Counted from the stretch's first letter, positions 46,838 through 57,520 are shown. The stretch: 64,000 nucleotides of DNA from Calycina herbarum (GCA_001414485.1 LLEY01000014.1:248001-312000), one strand, 5' to 3'. Numbers and translations are program-made. Notes: generated by a model from the sequence alone, not told the origin.

Positions 46838-47012
46838 TTAAGACTTTTTCCTGATGCGACATGGAACTTTACACGCTGGTGATAGACCTCCAAGAGGATA
46901 CCATGTCAGATCTGGCTTTACTTTGCTAGTATAATCCACCTTCAACTCAATATCATACTTCGTGAGCAGAGTGACGAGGGTCCCAATGATGAGGTTCTTT
47001 GCAAAGTACTCT
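46838..47012 (-). pseudogene. Cytochrome P450 C-terminal fossil
   Basis: The minus strand reads EYFAKNLIIGTLVTLLTKYD, then IELKVD and a basic end CRIRKKS. This matches the P450 segment right after the heme Cys loop (CPGRxFAxxEI..LL..YDIEL), running to the natural C terminus. The heme-binding Cys itself and everything before it are missing, replaced by an inverted-repeat element. A second piece of the same or a related P450 lies beyond the element. Confidence 0.7.
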
Positions 47013-47527
47013 ACTCTACTCATAGTACTCTGAGTAACTCTGAGTAGTACTTTAAGTAGTACGGGCCGAGTCGGGCCGTGGCTCGGAGTGGCGTTGGGGT
47101 GGCGTTCCAGGGCTGCCGGGAGCTTAAGCGAGATCTCCTTTCTACTCTATTTACTACGTAACTTCTTTAATAATAGCCTTAATAAATTAGCTATTAATTA
47201 TATAATAATAAATATAAGTATACTAAGTTTCTATACTAATTAAGTCTTTAAGTTCTCTCCTTCAAGTTGGTAGAAAGTTAATAAACTTAACTATCCTGTT
47301 TTATCTATATTAGCTTAGAAGTATCTACAAGTTCCAGCTAGGGTCTTTATCTAGAAGATGAGACCGAAGGAGAAAGAAAGAAGAGAGAAGAGAAGGAGAA
47401 GCAAGAGAAGGATAATAAGAAGGCTAAAGAGGATGACTTTGAAGACAACTATTTTGTACTTTAGTTAGTTAGTTATTTGTTTCTATTTATAGTATACTAC
47501 TCAGAGTACTACTTGAGTACCTGAGTA
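47008..47527. mobile_element. Roughly 520-bp inverted-repeat element with a transposase tail
   Basis: The ends carry related inverted sequences: TACTCA..AGTACTCTGAGTA at about 47017-47036 and its complement at about 47496-47527. Inside, GC-rich sequence (47060-47125) gives way to AT-rich DNA. At about 47336-47464 (+) a frame encodes ETEGERKKREEKEKQEKDNK, then AKEDDFEDNYFVL and a stop, resembling the charged C terminus of a DNA-transposon transposase. So this is probably an internally deleted, non-autonomous copy. It sits between two P450 fragments. I could not define a target-site duplication. Confidence 0.55.
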
Positions 47528-47529
47528 TT

Positions 47530-47759
47530 TCTTTCTCACGCTGCCAGAGATCTTCGATCAAATTAGGGTTGAGTTTCAAAATGTGGGAACCCATCATCGA
47601 CTCGATTTCTGCAGGTGCGACCTCCATCTGGAGAAATTTATAGAGATCTGGAATATCTTGCCATGAATTTTGAAACTTGGAAGGATCCAAGTTGCGATTC
47701 AATGTTCTCAAAAAGCGATCCGACAGACTTGTTAGACTTTGTCCAAAGAGGTATTTTTG
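47530..47759 (-). pseudogene. Cytochrome P450 internal fossil
   Basis: The minus strand reads QKYLFGQSLTSLSDRFLRTL, NSWQDIPDLYKFLQMEVAPA, IESMMGSHILKLNPNLIEDL and WQRE, matching the region before the I-helix in CYP7/CYP8-like fungal P450s. It ends abruptly at an inverted-repeat element on each side. Together with 46838-47012 it is a dismembered P450 with roughly 250 residues lost in between. Confidence 0.7.
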
Positions 47760-48256
47760 CGCCGTGCTACAGTACTAGTCAACAGCTATTAAGCGATTTA
47801 TGCAACCCCACCAAAAAACGGCATTTTGCCTAGTTTAGAAAGACATAGAGATACTACGCCTATGAACTGAATTTTCTATAATTAATATTTCAAGTCTATT
47901 CAAGTATTATATATCTTTTATATAATTAGAATTATCTAGTAAGGAAATTAGGCTTATAGAGTTAAGGTACGCGCGTAGACTAGTGAATTTTTAGTCGAAA
48001 ATCACGAAAATTTGTATGTAAAACCGACCTCTTCCTAAAATCCCCTACTTTATAGTACTATACTTAGAGGTATGATTTTATTAGAGCTAATCCTAATTGT
48101 AGAAAAGTCTCTAATTACTTTAATAATTAATTTTCTAGAAGGAATTAATTTTAAATAGTAATCTATATAATAAAAACGTAGTACTAAAAAGCTGGTTTTT
48201 GGTGTAAAACGGGGACTCGGTTAATAGCTGTTAACGGTGACTGTAGCTTGCCAGAA
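47760..48256. mobile_element. Roughly 500-bp MITE-like element with about 60-bp terminal inverted repeats
   Basis: The left end (about 47760-47822) contains GCTACAGT, AACAGCTATTAA and ACCCCACCAAAAAACGGC. The right end (about 48190-48256) contains the reverse complement of the same blocks in the same order, at roughly 70 percent identity. The interior is very AT-rich and non-coding. Size, inverted ends and lack of coding fit a miniature inverted-repeat transposable element, RIP-like in composition. Confidence 0.6.
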
Positions 48257-48542
48257 GTGTATTCGGTCTCTTTGCTCGATTGTACTCTCTTTTCTTGGCT
48301 TAACGCCCATTCCGGAATAGTCGGGCTCGTGGAAGGGAATTACATGTTTTAGGGCGGAAAGAAGGCTCTTCAAGGAATATAATATAGATGGTTTACTGCT
48401 TAATTGCTTAGAAGATCTGAAAACCGTTTAAATGTAGTCAGGGTTAGAGATCACATAGAAATCTAGAAGTCCTACTCTGACATCTAGAGGAAATTGATAT
48501 CCATAGCGTTTCCTAGGTTCGTGTTAGCATGGATTTAGAATT

Positions 48543-48716
48543 TTAATATGAGCCTCGTCTTACATAGTCTTTTCTATGAAGCTCCACGGATCCCACACCA
48601 TTGAAAAGAGGTGATAGATACCAGGAAAAAGGTAGGGTACAGTTGGTGGAAGGGTCTTTGATTTGGGCTTCCGAATTGTAAGATAGAAACTCAGAGTTGA
48701 CGTTGCATAGGTGTTC
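48543..48716 (-). pseudogene. Host coding fragment left of the integrase-bearing element
   Basis: An open frame reading HLCNVNSEFLSYNSEAQI.. and FSWYLSPLFNGVGSVELHRK ends exactly at the inverted repeat of the 2.6-kb element. A second open frame (51309-51479) starts at the other end. They may be two halves of one disrupted gene; I do not recognise the family. Confidence 0.3.
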
Positions 48717-48740
48717 TATGGTGTTCCGCAATACGAGGTA

Positions 48741-48768
48741 TTGCGCAAATAGACGTCTATTTGCGCAA
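48741..48768. repeat. 28-bp perfect palindrome inside the left end of the TIR element
   Basis: The half-site TTGCGCAAATAGAC is followed directly by its reverse complement. The matching half near the right end (about 51250-51282) is present but not a perfect palindrome. Confidence 0.85.
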
Positions 48769-48897
48769 TTTCCATCTATTTGGATAATAGACTAAGTAAT
48801 TCCGCGATTATTTTTACTAGTCTAATTGCCTAATTAGACTAAGAAAAATATAGTAAATTTAAACTCCTAAATACAAAAATGAAGCTATTCCCAGCTT

Positions 48898-50826
48898 ACT
48901 TTTTCGGCTTACGACCAGCCCCTGGTCTTGCCCCCCCTCTACCCCCCTTTTTAGCTAGCTTCTTTTGAGGAGGCGCACGTGCTGTCTTCTTTACTCTCTT
49001 TACTCTAGCTACTTCTTCCGCCTCTTCAGCCTCTCCATCACTTATAATCACTTCAATAGGCTCATTATCACTTATTCTCGCCCCCTTTCGCTTACGCCCT
49101 GCTCTTTGCATCCCAGAGAGTGCTCCACGCCCATTGGTCAGTTGCCACGCCACGCCTAGCTTAACCTTAGGCTGCTTTTGTGCATTAGATCTTGTAAAGA
49201 GGGATATACGCTAGGGGGGTTGGAGATTTTCCCTATTAAGCTCGTAGTGCTGATATCTCCCACTTAAAAGTCCATGCTCGCACGTTAATTAGTAGCCGCC
49301 AGGATAATGATCGTTAACTCAGCAGAACATACGTGTTGGTTCGGTCTTTAGCCGAAGTTGTAAGGGGACAAGAAGTGTAACTATAGCTCCTTTTACAAAA
49401 ACTTCAGCTGCTTTAAGAGTGTTTTTTACTAGCATTCTCTCTCTTGCTTGTTCATTCTTTGCAGAAACTCGTTTCTCTATCTCAGAAAGTATTAGAGCTT
49501 CAGTCTCTAGAGCTATATTAGCATCTAATACTTCTTCTTCTTCCGGCCTACTAAGAAGTTAGTAAAAGAGAGGTAAAAAGAGGGGTAAGATATACGTACA
49601 TAGGCTGAGCACTAGAAAGCTAGTAAGGCTTTCTACTAAACCAGGCCTCAAAGGGAGTAACGTGAGCTAGGAGTACAGCAGTAGGTGTAAGGTTGATAAC
49701 TTCTTGAAGTTCTAGAAGTAGTGAAACCCACTTCTAGAGGCTGCCGGCTCGGTCTATACAGAACGTAGAGAGACGAGCTTTAAATATGCCATTTGCCTTC
49801 TCTATACTCCCCTAGGTTTGAGGGTGATAGGCACGACTACGAATCTGTGTAATAGGTGGATTTCGTAACTCGCATAGTACTGTAAGCTCTCCCTTAAACT
49901 CAGTACCGTTGTTGTAATAGAATTTATAAGGGGAACCGTTGTTCGAGATCCAGTAAGCTATAAAATGATTAGTTTTTATTAAGTTAAAGTAAGGTAAGAA
50001 CATACTAATAGCCTCGGCAATAGTCTCACTCTCCTTATTCTTTAGAGCGTATAGCCACACGTACCTTGAGAAGTGATCTTTGATCTGAAGGATCCACTTA
50101 AAGCTCTGTGATTCGTTACATCTAGGGAAGAAGGGTGGATCAGGTTGAGAAGTAAAGTCTATAAGATCTATATAGACTCTATTAAGGCAACGGCGTAAGG
50201 TGATTAGCTAGATAATAGTCGGTTTACGAGAAGCCCTTATAAGAGCATAGCATATACACCTCTTAAGGATAAACTCTACGTCTTTCTATAAGATCCTGTA
50301 ATATAACTCTATATAGCGTATATAAGTCTTATTTATACCTAAGTTTATTAGTTAATTAAACAAGAATAAGTAGAGTTAGGCACTTACCAGCATGCTTCAG
50401 TCTACGATGTACTCCAGTAATAAGATTAAAGGCGTCATAGGTATAAACTGTGTATCTCTTTAGGTAATCCGTTCCACGAACTAATTTAGGTTAACGATAT
50501 ACTTAGTTATTATCAAGTATATACTTGTTAAGAGCTTTAAACTTTACTATAGATTGCCTTACTCTTTCTACTATCGGGAGACCTTGAGGGACTACTTACT
50601 TTGGGTTTTATAGCCAATCACGGTACTCGAATCGCTTACGAGAAGTGAGATATCTCTTATTAGGAGAGGCTTCAAGGTAGTTGTGAAATTCCTGCTTAGC
50701 TGAAGCACTAAAAGGGGTGATATTTGGCGGTTTAGAGCCCTTAGGGGGGAATAGAGGGGCGAACCGGACCCCTTAAGGTGAAGAGTGAGGGTCGTTAACG
50801 TCTATAATAGCGGGGTAAAAGAGGGG
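48898..50826 (-). pseudogene. Decayed integrase-type transposase of the TIR element
   Basis: Reading the minus strand through stops gives about 640 residues. N-terminal part: FHNYLEASPNKRYLTSRKRF..YRDWL and a TYDAFNLITGVHRRLKHAG block, like the H2C2 zinc-binding region before integrases. Core: RVYIDLIDFTSQPDPPFF, KWILQIKDHFSRYVWLYALK, then NNGTEFKGELTVLC with the Asn/Asp-Gly-Thr-Glu-Phe core and RAYHPQT. After the core: TPFEAWFSRKPY, as in rve integrases. The C-terminal tail is basic and Gly-rich (KKGGRGGARPGAGRKPKK). Expected acidic residues: Asp in IDLID, Asn where the second Asp should be (SNNG), Glu absent as read. In-frame TAG/TAA codons (after YRIL, PTII, RAGSL) fit C-to-T decay. One or more introns are likely. 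Confidence 0.7.
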
Positions 50827-51308
50827 TAAAGATAGGATAGAAATATAAGGTTAAAATACTTTGGTTCTTTAAGAAAAAGAAAGAGATATCTAGTTAACTA
50901 TATAGAATAACTCCTAGTAGTAAGATAAGAGAGAAGTACCGTTCTCCTAGCCTCCCCAACCTCCCCCTTTTTAACTAACCCACCTTGTTTTACCTACTTT
51001 TCACCTACTGACATACTTCTAAAACCTTAGCAAACATAAAGAAAGTTAAATATTACTACTAGGTATCTATTAATCTTATATCTAAGTTTTAAAAAAGTTT
51101 TAACTATTCTTTATTAGGCAGGTAAAGTGGGAATAGCCTCAAATAAGTGCTAGGAGTGACGTGGAGAGAGTTTTGAAAAAAGTGTATTTGATTAAAATCG
51201 CGGTATTAGACACCCGATTTGGGCCATCTATTGGTTTGCGCAATCCAGAATTTATTGCCCAAATAGATTAGTCTAATTGCGCAATACCTCGTATTGCGGA
51301 ACACCATA

Positions 51309-51479
51309 GCACACATCACTGCTAAAGTGTGGGGACTTTCCAACTTCAGAGACATTTTCCAATATTTGACTCACATTCCTGCAAAAGTCAAAGAACCCCA
51401 ATGCTTCGTTTCCATTGTCCATAACGATTACAACCGATTCGTAATTGAGTTGCAAACGTGGACAGGGTGCTTTGGTCAA
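51309..51479 (-). pseudogene. Host coding fragment right of the integrase-bearing element
   Basis: A minus-strand frame encoding LNYESVVIVMDNGNEALGFF and DFCRNVSQILENVSEVGKSP stops at the element border. Possibly the upstream half of the gene whose other half lies at 48543-48716. Family unknown. Confidence 0.3.
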
Positions 51480-53033
51480 GACTCCAAGTTCTGAAGCGTA
51501 GCTAGCCTCGGATGCTAATTTGGTAACTTTGAAGAACGTTTAGGGCGGGAGAAATTAGGGCTAGACGTAGACAAGCAAAGTGAAAGCTTGAAGGAAGAGG
51601 TGAAACTTTTGATGAACACCAGCCTTCACTATATAGTGACGAAGATGTCCAAGAAATCGCCTCTAAGACAACATTTGGGTAAAACAACTTCTTATTTATA
51701 GCTTGTTGTGGCAGAGTATTTCAAGTGACATTGGCTGGTATCGCTTAAACCACAAGGTCTAGTTGTGTCACATTCTCCAAGAGAAAATTGGAGGGTGGTA
51801 AACTACTGAAAAGCTAAAATATAAACACCTAAGGCTCTCCTCGGTCTCAGACGCACATTTTCCCATAGCCTTATCATCTCCAACGATATTTTAAACAAGG
51901 GTCGGTTTGTTTTAGGGAATTTGGCCACGATGACACAATATTAGAGTGGAAAAAATGCGATAATTGAGTTGCAGAGTGGCACATAACAAACGAGAAGTTA
52001 TGGGCGGGTAAGTAGTAGTTATGAGTGGATAACGGAGGGAGTTAGTAGAGCTATCCCAACCAGTCATTGAACCCACTCTGCATATGCAAATTAACCCATG
52101 CTATAGATTAAGACAGCATAATTCTGCCTAGGGGGAAGGTAGAAGGATCTCATAAGACACGTAAACACCACAGACAGAAGCAACGACAAAACATGAGTAC
52201 TTCTTTCCTCTCTCAAAAACCACTTGCGATACACACCAATACTCAAACAACAGTCCTGGCCTGGGCGATACTCGATATTAGTAACGATGCTTTGTATAAT
52301 TTGACACTGAAATGTTTTATTATCAGCGTTTCCGGCATGTCACTTGCGATTCTACTTGCTCGCCTCCTCGGCCGGGCGAAGATATGGGCAAAAGCTATCT
52401 CGGTGTCTCTACAACTCCAACATACCTCCATCTCAGGTATGCAGGAAAAATCAAGGATCGTCCAGTCTCACTTACAGATTTTATAGAATCTTTCTACCAT
52501 TAGCCGGGCTCAGGTGCGAATCGGGAAGGTGTTGGGGCTTGGGAGAATTTGCAACGGGTTTCTTGGAAGGGATCGAGGCAGAGGCTCCAACAAGTGGGTG
52601 AAGATGATGTGTTGGTTAATTAAACGAATGAGAACGTAGTTACAGGGAAGAATTGTGTTGGTGACAAAAACGTGCTGGCCATCCCACATCTTCTGCAAGC
52701 AATCCATGCATATACTCTTAATTAGACCGCACAGACATTTCACAGCCAAACTACCCTTGCACCTGACAGACAATACCAAAGGGGGAGAGTATATGTCAAC
52801 GCTGCAGTTGGGTTGCATCAGACCTTGCTTACGGTACCGATAGGTCCAATCGGCAAAAGTTATCTCAGGGCCCCAGGCGGCGTTTGCTCCCTCCCGTCTT
52901 CCAACTGCCTTTCATTCACCGCACCGCACCACACCACACCACACCACGTCACCCACGTCAACAAGTGATCTCCTCTCCGTTATCGTCACCAACTCTATTC
53001 CTCCACAGCTCTGTCAGCTGGGCCTCCTTCACC
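51480..53033. other. Gene-free stretch left of the P450
   Basis: No recognisable domain. A 97-codon frame at 52193-52486 and a 102-codon frame on the other strand at 52510-52818 have no family traits. The last 100 bp (CACC-rich repeats near 52920-52950) are likely P450 promoter and leader. Confidence 0.4.
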
Positions 53034-54740
53034 ATGAACGAGCTCCCACGCATTGGTCCAATGTCTCTACTCTTCTCAGGAGTTGCACTCTGGTTGGGCT
53101 GGTGGACGTGGAGATTTATTATCTCCCCGGCTCTCTATCCAAAAAATCCACGAGAATTGCCTTATCTGATTCCAGGTAAGTAGTAAAGTTAAACTTCCAA
53201 ACCTTTCGACGTGATAATAATTTATGCAACTAGTGGTTGGCCATGTACGCTCAATGTTCAAAGATTCGAATGCTTTCTTCTCCACTGCGAGGTATGCCAC
53301 TACTCATCTTTCTTTGCCTTCTCAAAGTGTGGAACTCTAGCTGACCTTTGGTTCTTTTCGAGGGAGTATTTTGGAAACACTCGCGAAATCTTTTCGGTCA
53401 CCGTCATGGGGCAAGAGCTTTACATTGTGACATCACCAAAAGACACGCTTTCAGTTTACAAGAATTCGAAAGCACTGGATTTCAACCCCATAATCAAGGA
53501 GATCATGGCAAGTTTTGGTTTACGGTCATCGACTCTAGACAAGATGTTTCAAGAAACTGCTGAGGGAAAGTCTTGGATGGACATCTCACATGACAATTTC
53601 AAACTCCAAATGCACCCTGGTGAGAGACTCGAAGAGATCCAAGGGAAATTTTTGGGCAATATCGACGCGTCGCTCCATTGGGATAAACTCTCTGGGCCCA
53701 TGGTTATATCAGGTTTTGGAAACGATGAGAAGGTAGTCTCCCTTTTCAAATGGTGTGGCGAGGTCCTCGTTGAATCGGCAACTCGAGCATTCTTCGGCGA
53801 TGCACTCTTTGGCACAGATCCAAACTTGCTAGCAGATTTCTTTGTGTTTGATGCTCAAAGCTGGAAGCTCAGCTATCAATATCCATATTTTGCTGCTAGA
53901 GATATGTACGATGCAAAAGCTAAAGGAGAGGCGGCATTTTCCAAGTATCTTGCCCTCCCAAAGGAGCAGAGAGAAGATGCGTCCTGGATCGTAAAATGCA
54001 TGGCAGAGGGTATCGAAAACCTTGGAATACATGAAGAATCACAATCAAGTCCGATGCTCTTCGTGCTGTTTCGCCTGTGAGGCCCCTTTTAGCCATTTCT
54101 ACCGTTATTTTGCTAACATTATGCAATTAGAATCAACACCAATGCCTATCGGCTCTGTTTCTGGTGCCTCTCGTATCTTCTACACGATGAATCGCTCCTC
54201 AATGAGATAACAGCAGAGATAAAACCAGCATTCGATTCCGATGGTAAGCTCGATATGACATATCTCCTCGACCACTGCCCTATTCTTGCTTCGCTATACG
54301 AAGAAATTTTACGCATATCAAACTACCCAGTTGGCATTCGAGTCGTGACATCGGATGTGGTAGTCGGGGACAAACTTCTACATCCTGGAAGGCAACTTCT
54401 CATGACCTATGCGCAAATGCACTTCGACCCGGAGATATTCGGTCCAAACGCAGATGGTTTTGATGCAAAGCGCTTTCTGAATAACAAGAATCTTGTGCGA
54501 AGCACAAGCTATCGGCCTTTTGGTGGTGGCTCAACACAATGCCCAGGCAGATTTTTGGCCCGACGCGAGGTATATCTCTTTTTGGCTCAGCTTCTAAATC
54601 GGTTCGACATTACTCTCGAAGGTGCGAGTAACAACAAACCCGCTTTTCCAAAGATGGATGTAAAAATCCCTTCCGGTGGTGTAATGGGACCAGCTGCTGG
54701 AGAAGATGTTGTTATCAAAGTCAGAGAACGAAAGTTGTAG
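53034..54740 (+). CDS. Cytochrome P450 monooxygenase (CYP7/CYP8-like)
   Basis: Microsomal heme monooxygenase of 507 residues. Exons 53034-53175, 53234-53291, 53363-54076 and 54131-54740 all join in phase; unspliced, the second and third pieces look like unrelated frames. The N terminus has a membrane anchor (MSLLFSGVALWLGWWTWRFI) and a Pro hinge (IPVVGHVRSMF). Further on are the ExxR-type helix (SLYEEILRIS), the PxxF region DPEIFGPNADGFDAKRFLN and the heme loop FGGGSTQCPGRF with Cys442. The I-helix region after the third intron (NTNAYRLCFWCLSYLL) lacks the usual AGxDT and has N-x-N, as in CYP7/CYP8-type fungal P450s. It is the nearest intact oxidase to the polyketide synthase at the right edge. 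Substrate unknown. Confidence 0.88.
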
Positions 54741-55725
54741 AGTTCCTCGGTTCCCAAAACAAAATGGTTTGGATTTATTGTGCCCCTTAATCTAATCAAA
54801 AGAGTTCATTCTGATGGCCAACCTCTACTGTAAAGATTTTATGTCTGGACTTAAAATTAGAAATACAGCAGCTACCTAGCGAAATTCAAGTCCATCGAAT
54901 GTTTTCAGAGTACCCAAATTCCGAGCAAGCTATATTCATGTAATCTTGGGGGCGGAACGGTTTCAAGGTTGAAGATAGGAAGGCCATGCATTGGATAGTG
55001 CCAGCACATGCTATGACCTCCATTCTGCACCTTCTAACATATTAACTAACTATAGCTCTGGGAAGCCACCAACCAGATCTTGCATGTTGGTTGGGTACAT
55101 GGTGTCAGCCAACATCGGTGACGGGTAACGCTGGAGAAACTCCCCGAATTTTGAGGGCGATAAGTGAAATGCGACACACCCTTGAGTTGATATAATCTGG
55201 AGGGTGACTGCATTCCTCATCCGCTGCAGAATACCCGGACTTGAACTTGCCCAATGGAGGTCCATCATGCGCGGCAACATTGTTGGTCACTTGTCGTTGC
55301 AGGCTCTCAAGAGGTCAGCTCAGCAATAAACGTGCGTTTCGAGTCCAACAATGGCTAAAGAAAACACTTTATTTTTCGACAAAACTATCGTTACATCTCC
55401 CATCCTTAGCTTTTGATTTGCTACTGTAGCCTGACATTAGTCACCAACACGAGTGCGCTCGCTTCGCCTCGAAAATATATCCGATACAGAGTTTCCTTCA
55501 ATCACATCCTGGAGAACTGGCCAAAATAGGGTAGACCCATCCCTCCTTTCAATCTGCCAACAAGGCACCCAACGACCTACCGAAGTTATACTGGAATTCA
55601 GATTTGAGGTAGGGAAGGCAAACAGATAACTACCTTTTGTCAAACGCCATTATCACCACTCACTGTTGGTAGAACAGCACAGCAAGAGAACAACTACAAG
55701 TTCTTTCAAAGAACGCCTCCTCCAA
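54741..55725. other. Gene-free stretch
   Basis: Two minus-strand frames (55050-55280 and 55437-55643) have protein-like composition but no start context, no family trait and no joinable exons. Possibly decayed genes. Confidence 0.35.
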
Positions 55726-56343
55726 AAAAAGACACGACGAGTCAACCACTTCAACGTGCCTTCTCTCGATGGAGTGCCTTTGTATTTTCCCATTCAAGCA
55801 CCACCACCAGGAGTTTCGAGCAACTTCACAAATCCTGAGTCGAACGGGCATATCCTCACGATAGTGGGCTCGGTGTTTTTGGTTTTCCAAATATTGTTCT
55901 TTGGCATAAGAATGTATGGAAAGTTCTTCGTAGCTCACAAATTCGGTTGGGATGATGGTAATTTGAATAACTGTTCTTTGATTGCGGATCAATGCTGGCA
56001 TTTAGCAACTTGTTCAGTCGGATTTCTCTTGACGTCATTTCAATACATTCTGAGTGTGATCAAGTAACTCCTTTCTCGAAAAATGGCTGATATATTTGAC
56101 AGGAGTGAAAAGTGGGTATACTGGTTACCATGATTGGGATAGGAATGCTCGCAAGTTCGCAGTTCTTCATCGTAAGTTGATCCAATTATGAATTTCTGAA
56201 CCGTATCTAACATATACTTCACTTAGATTCAACTACTACAGATGTTTGCAGTCGCCATCGGGCTGGCCTTTATCAAATTAACCTTTTTTCTCTGGTACTG
56301 GCAACTTTTTAAACCACTAAAATGGGCACGATATGCCATCTGA
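55726..56343 (+). pseudogene. Truncated rhodopsin-like (Pth11-type) membrane protein
   Basis: The first exon region has the typical start of the fungal rhodopsin-domain family: VPSLDGVPLYFP, PPPGVSSNFTNPES, a first membrane helix (ILTIVGSVFLVFQILFFGIR) and KFFVAHKFGWDD. A 51-bp intron then leads to ATCSVGFLLTSFQYILSVI. The conserved TGYHDWD motif follows at about 56113-56133, but the splice phase does not close. A last helix region (FAVAIGLAFIKLTFFLWYWQ) ends in a TGA at 56341-56343, after roughly a third to half of the family length. Frame mismatch and early end suggest a dead gene. Relatives are often found near effector or metabolite genes. Confidence 0.55.
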
Positions 56344-56655
56344 AAAAGAGAGAAAGCCTTGCTTTACACCACAAATCCAAGTTTAAATGGTTGTGGACAT
56401 AGTTTTGATTGGCATGCAAAAGCACTTTTCTACCGAGAGCCGGGACTTTTCAATTGGGTCACATCTACCTACTTTCCTACTGCCATGCATAATGCTCGTT
56501 GTTCACCCAAAACGGTAATTCTTTCCCAATACCCCCTTCACCATCATACCACAGCAAACTAGCAATGCTATCTTCTTGTCGTTCCATAACAGTGTATTCC
56601 AGCTCACTCTGAGCTAACAAGTCCAGAACCAAGGGAGTTGGGTCCCACAACTTGA

Positions 56656-57456
56656 CTACATCAAGCTTCCACTCAGCAGCCTCGGCCTGTGCCGCAATTG
56701 TTCCTCAAAAACAACTTTGGCAGGTTTCTTCGCAGCATCAGATGGGAGCCTCGTGGCGGTCTCATCAACTTCCACAACCAAGCGGAGGATGTATAACACA
56801 TTGCTTGTAGACTCATCGTCGTGGCGACCATAGTATCGGTGTACCCAAGTTGCCCACACCTGACTTCCTGGTGAACCAGCTATGGCGCCTTTAGCGATGG
56901 GAGTCTTTCCAAATAGATATTCGGTTGCGAAAGCCTCCTTTCCGATATGCCAACCCATATGATCCAAATCGGGAATTATTGTAAAGCGAGTTTCAAATTC
57001 GTCTGTCGGTACTGACATTTGAGTTCGGATGATGATTTCGTCCCTCTTGCACAAAGTCGCAAGATCGCTTTCCAAGACTGCTTTAGCGGATGAGGGCCAT
57101 GGTGTAGCGTTTGGTTGAAGCTCCACTTGTGAGTTGGTGATGTTCGGTAGCCATCCCAGTTCCGTGTAGTATTCTTTCCCAATGTCGGAATACAAGGTTG
57201 TTCCCACGCATGGCAGTCTCTCCGTTTGCTATTTATACAGCTCCTTGACCAATTCTTTCATCATTCGGATTGCGTAGCCCCGTTGGCGGTACGGAACCGG
57301 ACAAAATACACTACTGGGCTTCATCCGCCGGAAGAGTGGAAACAATGGAAACTCTAGTCCACCATGGAGCAGATCTATTGATTCTTTCAATGCTAGCATC
57401 TTACACGCAGCAGCAGAATCCAAATTAGATGCTGGCCTGGCTGGTGCACTCGACAT
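56656..57456 (-). pseudogene. LYC1-like GNAT acetyltransferase with an in-frame TAG
   Basis: A single frame of 267 codons is broken only by TAG at 57229-57231. Before it: PVPYRQRGYAIRMMKELVKE, the acetyl-CoA loop of a GNAT fold (RQRGYA). After it: QTERLPCVGTTLYSDIGKEY, YTELGWLPN, the CxGTxLYSDIGKxYYxxLGW block of fungal LYC1 lysine acetyltransferases. Then come the LFGKTPIAKGAIAGSPGSQV-type C-terminal domain and VWATWVHRYYGR. The N terminus appears shortened, and the C terminus ends early compared with the plus-strand copy. CAG or CAA to TAG is the simplest cause of the stop. It faces away from a second LYC1-like copy. Confidence 0.6.
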
Positions 57457-57520
57457 TTGGGGGCGCTGTTCGGACCAACTGAATATTGACCAGCAGAATC
57501 GATGGCTTGAGACACCTCAC

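Larger units (their letters stand above)
48719..51306. mobile_element. 2.59-kb TIR transposon carrying a Ty3/retroviral-type integrase
   Basis: The two ends are inverted copies over 36 bp with one mismatch, starting TGGTGTTCCGCAATACGAGG. Each end is bounded by TA (48717-48718 and 51307-51308), a possible 2-bp target duplication. The TIR itself contains an inner inverted repeat (GCAATAC/GTATTGC), and a 28-bp perfect palindrome follows at 48741-48768. The only coding trace is one long minus-strand transposase of integrase type. The interior is AT-rich with many TAG and TAA codons in frame, as after RIP. Confidence 0.75.

Noticed and set aside
52193..52818. Overlapping 97- and 102-codon frames on opposite strands
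   Set aside because: No domain, no signal of conservation in composition, and each excludes the other.
55050..55643. Two minus-strand frames between the P450 and the rhodopsin-like fossil
   Set aside because: Protein-like patches but no family, start context or joinable splice sites.
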